10,742 nt of DNA from Euperipatoides rowelli (Eukaryota > Onychophora > Udeonychophora > Euonychophora > Peripatopsidae), in assembly GCA_003024985.2 (NCBI GenBank), contig PXIH01S0001843.1; one strand, 5' to 3'. The notes beneath the pieces were generated by a model, which saw only the letters and a program-made list of their open reading frames with translations, searched no databases and was not told the origin of the DNA. Both the position numbers and the translations under genes were made by a program. Below, in pieces: positions 9,213 through 10,742 of this stretch. The stretch's first letter is position 1; every line of letters begins with the position of its first letter.

Positions 9213-10232
9213 TGTGAAAAATTGCAACAAAGCTTCTCATGTAAAACTAATGGAAAGGCTAAACTGTGAGAAGGAGAAATTTAAAAGGAAGATAAAGTGG
9301 AAGTCATTCCTGGATAGAATTGAAATTGTTAACACATATCTGATACCTCACATTTATAACCATGTGAGAATATATGAATTGACCAGCAAACAAAGAAAGG
9401 AAGTCAATGCAGTAATTACGAATTTGTTTTGGAGCGGAGCAAAAGTTCACTTCGTATCAAGACCAAGACTCAAACTTGGAGTATTGAATGGAGGTCTAGG
9501 GTTGCCATGTGCTGAGACAATATCTGATAGCATAAAAATTGAGAGAATTATGAATTTAACAAACAAAAATGAGAATATATTGACTGAGGTTGATTGGGCA
9601 ATATGGAGGGAGGTAATTGATATGGAAATGGATTGGGAGATACTACTACTGCACCACTCAGCATACAAAAAAAAGAAATCTGCCTACAGATTGGAAGCAA
9701 ATAGGCAACATATGGAAAAAACTAGAATTGAAGATGGAAAGAATAACATTAGAAGAATTTCTGTTCCAAAAAATAAGATTCAATTTATATCTATATGCCA
9801 ACCAAATTTTCCAACCAGCAAATAGAATGTTCAAACATTGCAATACTATATACCAATACATGATGCAAAAAACAAAAACAAAGAAGCAGTTTGAACACAA
9901 GCAAGCCATTATAAGGTTAATTAGAGACAACTGGAAAGATGAGTTAGTCCCTTTCACTTCTAGACAGCAAAGAATAACAAATCTTAAAGCAAAAATCTTT
10001 ATAAATGATCCATACAATGATAGTAAGATACTCTTGTTCCCAATGAACAAAAAAGAAATAAGAGAATATCTTATAATCTAAGACAACCCATATTACGAAA
10101 GAGAAGAGATTCAACTTTATCAAATAACAAAGCAATTCCCAGAATTTGGAGGGACGCGACATGGAGGAAAGAGGAGAAAATATATGTCACACAAAAAAAG
10201 CTGTAAAATTTGGATTCATAAATGATTATAAA

Positions 10233-10286
10233 TGTATTTTATGTACTGTATCAGATGATGATGATCTCCATATTTTTAACACTTGT
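10233..10286 (+). other. ORF2 C-terminal CCHC knuckle, element 2
   Basis: CILCTVSDDDDLHIFNTC gives Cx2Cx8Hx4C, identical in spacing to 1481-1534. It lies in a short frame entered at the A7 run 10193-10199; the flanking KAVKFGFINDYK aligns with KALKFEYADNFS of element 1. A T-run shift follows at about 10290-10297. Confidence 0.8.
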
Positions 10287-10558
10287 GGATTTTTTTTAAG
10301 GAGTTAATATACATTCACTGATTTTCAAAACAATGGGTAAAGAAAGTGGAACTGATCGTTGCAGAGAAGGAGAGTCACATAAAGAGAAAATATAATGTGA
10401 AAACCATTATAGAAATTACAAATGCAATTTAGGTCTATATAATTTTAAGGAGTTATGGAAGGGGTAGAATGGTGTATGAAATGAAAGTGAAACATAATAT
10501 TGACTGGAGAAAAGGTCTTTTCCAGGCTTTTACTAACATCATTGAAACGCTGGATTAG

Positions 10559-10742
10559 AATTAATAATATGCGTTGTCTGAATCTTTCCCTGCAGTGGTC
10601 AGTTTCACTCATTCTTTTTTAATCATGTGAATAAGTTACAATAATGGTCATGAGATTTGTAAGGTCCAAAAGTGTGCAATGCTCAGAGGTGCAGAACCTC
10701 TCTTACTTAAAGGTCGCACAAAACAGATTTTTTTTTATTATA
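10559..10742 (+). other. 3' UTR of LINE 2, possibly reaching the element end
   Basis: The segment follows the ORF2 stop and has no coding frame. It lacks the polypurine tract of element 1. It ends with a hairpin (10685-10701) followed by a T-rich stretch at the window edge. Whether the element ends here or continues beyond the window cannot be seen. Confidence 0.5.
10685..10701 (+). repeat. Hairpin AGAGGT-GCAGA-ACCTCT in 3' UTR
   Basis: Perfect 6-bp stem with a 5-base loop. TGTGC (10673-10677) and GCACA (10716-10720) could form an outer stem. AAGGTC occurs directly at 10661-10666 and 10710-10715. Some LINEs use a 3' stem-loop for recognition by their own RT (known, for example UnaL2); applying this here is inference. 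Confidence 0.5.

Larger units (their letters stand above)
7057..10558 (+). pseudogene. ORF2: APE endonuclease, reverse transcriptase, CCHC; frameshifted
   Basis: ORF2 protein nicks target DNA and primes reverse transcription of the element RNA from it. Implied length is about 1167 codons, normal for the family. Domain order: endonuclease 7057-7710; linker with WIIPKWIIENNDY and KWSFWNGG; RT from about 8280; thumb ending VITNLFW near 9435; GGLGLP; YANQIF; a WRDATW stretch near 10150; CCHC knuckle; tail with LRSYG. The frame changes near 7410, 7700, 7990, 8163, 8230, at A10 8311-8320, T10 9204-9213, A8 9667-9674, near 10066, at A7 10193-10199 and near 10293. In-frame stops that look like substitutions or residual shifts are TAA 8165, TGA 10319 and TAG 10430. 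The RT block 8320-9212 is uninterrupted. The end is TAG 10556-10558. The protein is non-functional as read. Confidence 0.85.
4428..10742 (+). mobile_element. LINE 2: near-complete Tx1/L1-superfamily non-LTR retrotransposon
   Basis: The element has the standard two-ORF layout: ORF1 with RRM-like segment and zinc knuckle, then ORF2 with APE endonuclease, RT and C-terminal CCHC knuckle. SPGPDGLTIEFY, FRPISLLNNDYKIMAKIL, the AIEPNL stretch after RQxDP and GLRVN in the RT are in the style of the L1/Tx1 superfamily; R1, I and Jockey clades differ at FRPISLL. The ORF1 pattern of a Gly-Arg motif, a Tyr, then CxxCGxxGH also fits Tx1. The 5' end could lie upstream in the 3690-4427 repeats, and the 3' end may be at or beyond the right edge. 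No target-site duplication was found, so the boundaries are provisional. Confidence 0.88.

Noticed and set aside
9658-10162. Open frames on the - strand over the ORF2 C-terminal region
   Set aside because: They are shadows of the AT-rich ORF2 and the + strand carries the homologous protein.
1-10742. Retrovirus or LTR element
   Set aside because: No LTRs, protease, integrase or RNase H seen; the APE endonuclease and LINE-style RT point to a non-LTR element.

Overview
The window is strongly AT-rich eukaryotic DNA, probably from an invertebrate, though the species cannot be named from the sequence. I see no bacterial gene organisation, tRNA, rRNA or CRISPR. Two non-LTR retrotransposons (LINEs) lie on the + strand and account for most of it. 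Their reverse transcriptase carries the motif style of the L1/Tx1 superfamily (SPGPDGL, FRPISLLN, GLxVNxxKT), and the older parts of both are broken by many frameshifts.

Bases 1 to about 1990 are the 3' half of element 1, cut off by the left edge. It holds the RT palm from just before RQGDPLS, an intact YADD box, the thumb, a C-terminal CCHC knuckle, and a 3' UTR that opens with a G-rich polypurine tract. Bases 2044-2195 form a GC-richer island with an open frame behind a splice-acceptor-like AG. It may be a host terminal exon or the 3' end of the element. Bases 2196-4427 are AT-rich DNA without a recognisable gene, holding two tandem hairpins (2849-2908), long homopolymers, and a diverged tandem duplication of about 355 bp just before element 2.

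Element 2 runs from 4428 or a little upstream to the right edge. ORF1 (4428-7064) encodes a nucleic-acid-binding protein with an RRM-like segment and a zinc knuckle. ORF2 (7057-10558) encodes an APE-type endonuclease, an RT and a C-terminal CCHC knuckle. The two ORFs overlap by 8 bases (ATGAATAG). ORF1 protein would coat the element RNA, and ORF2 would nick the target and copy the RNA there. This copy cannot do so as read: the reading frame changes many times, the endonuclease SDH motif breaks at its histidine, and the RT box reads YADN. The two elements match in architecture and C-terminal motif spacing but differ at many residues, so they look like separate families of one lineage, not recent copies of one element.
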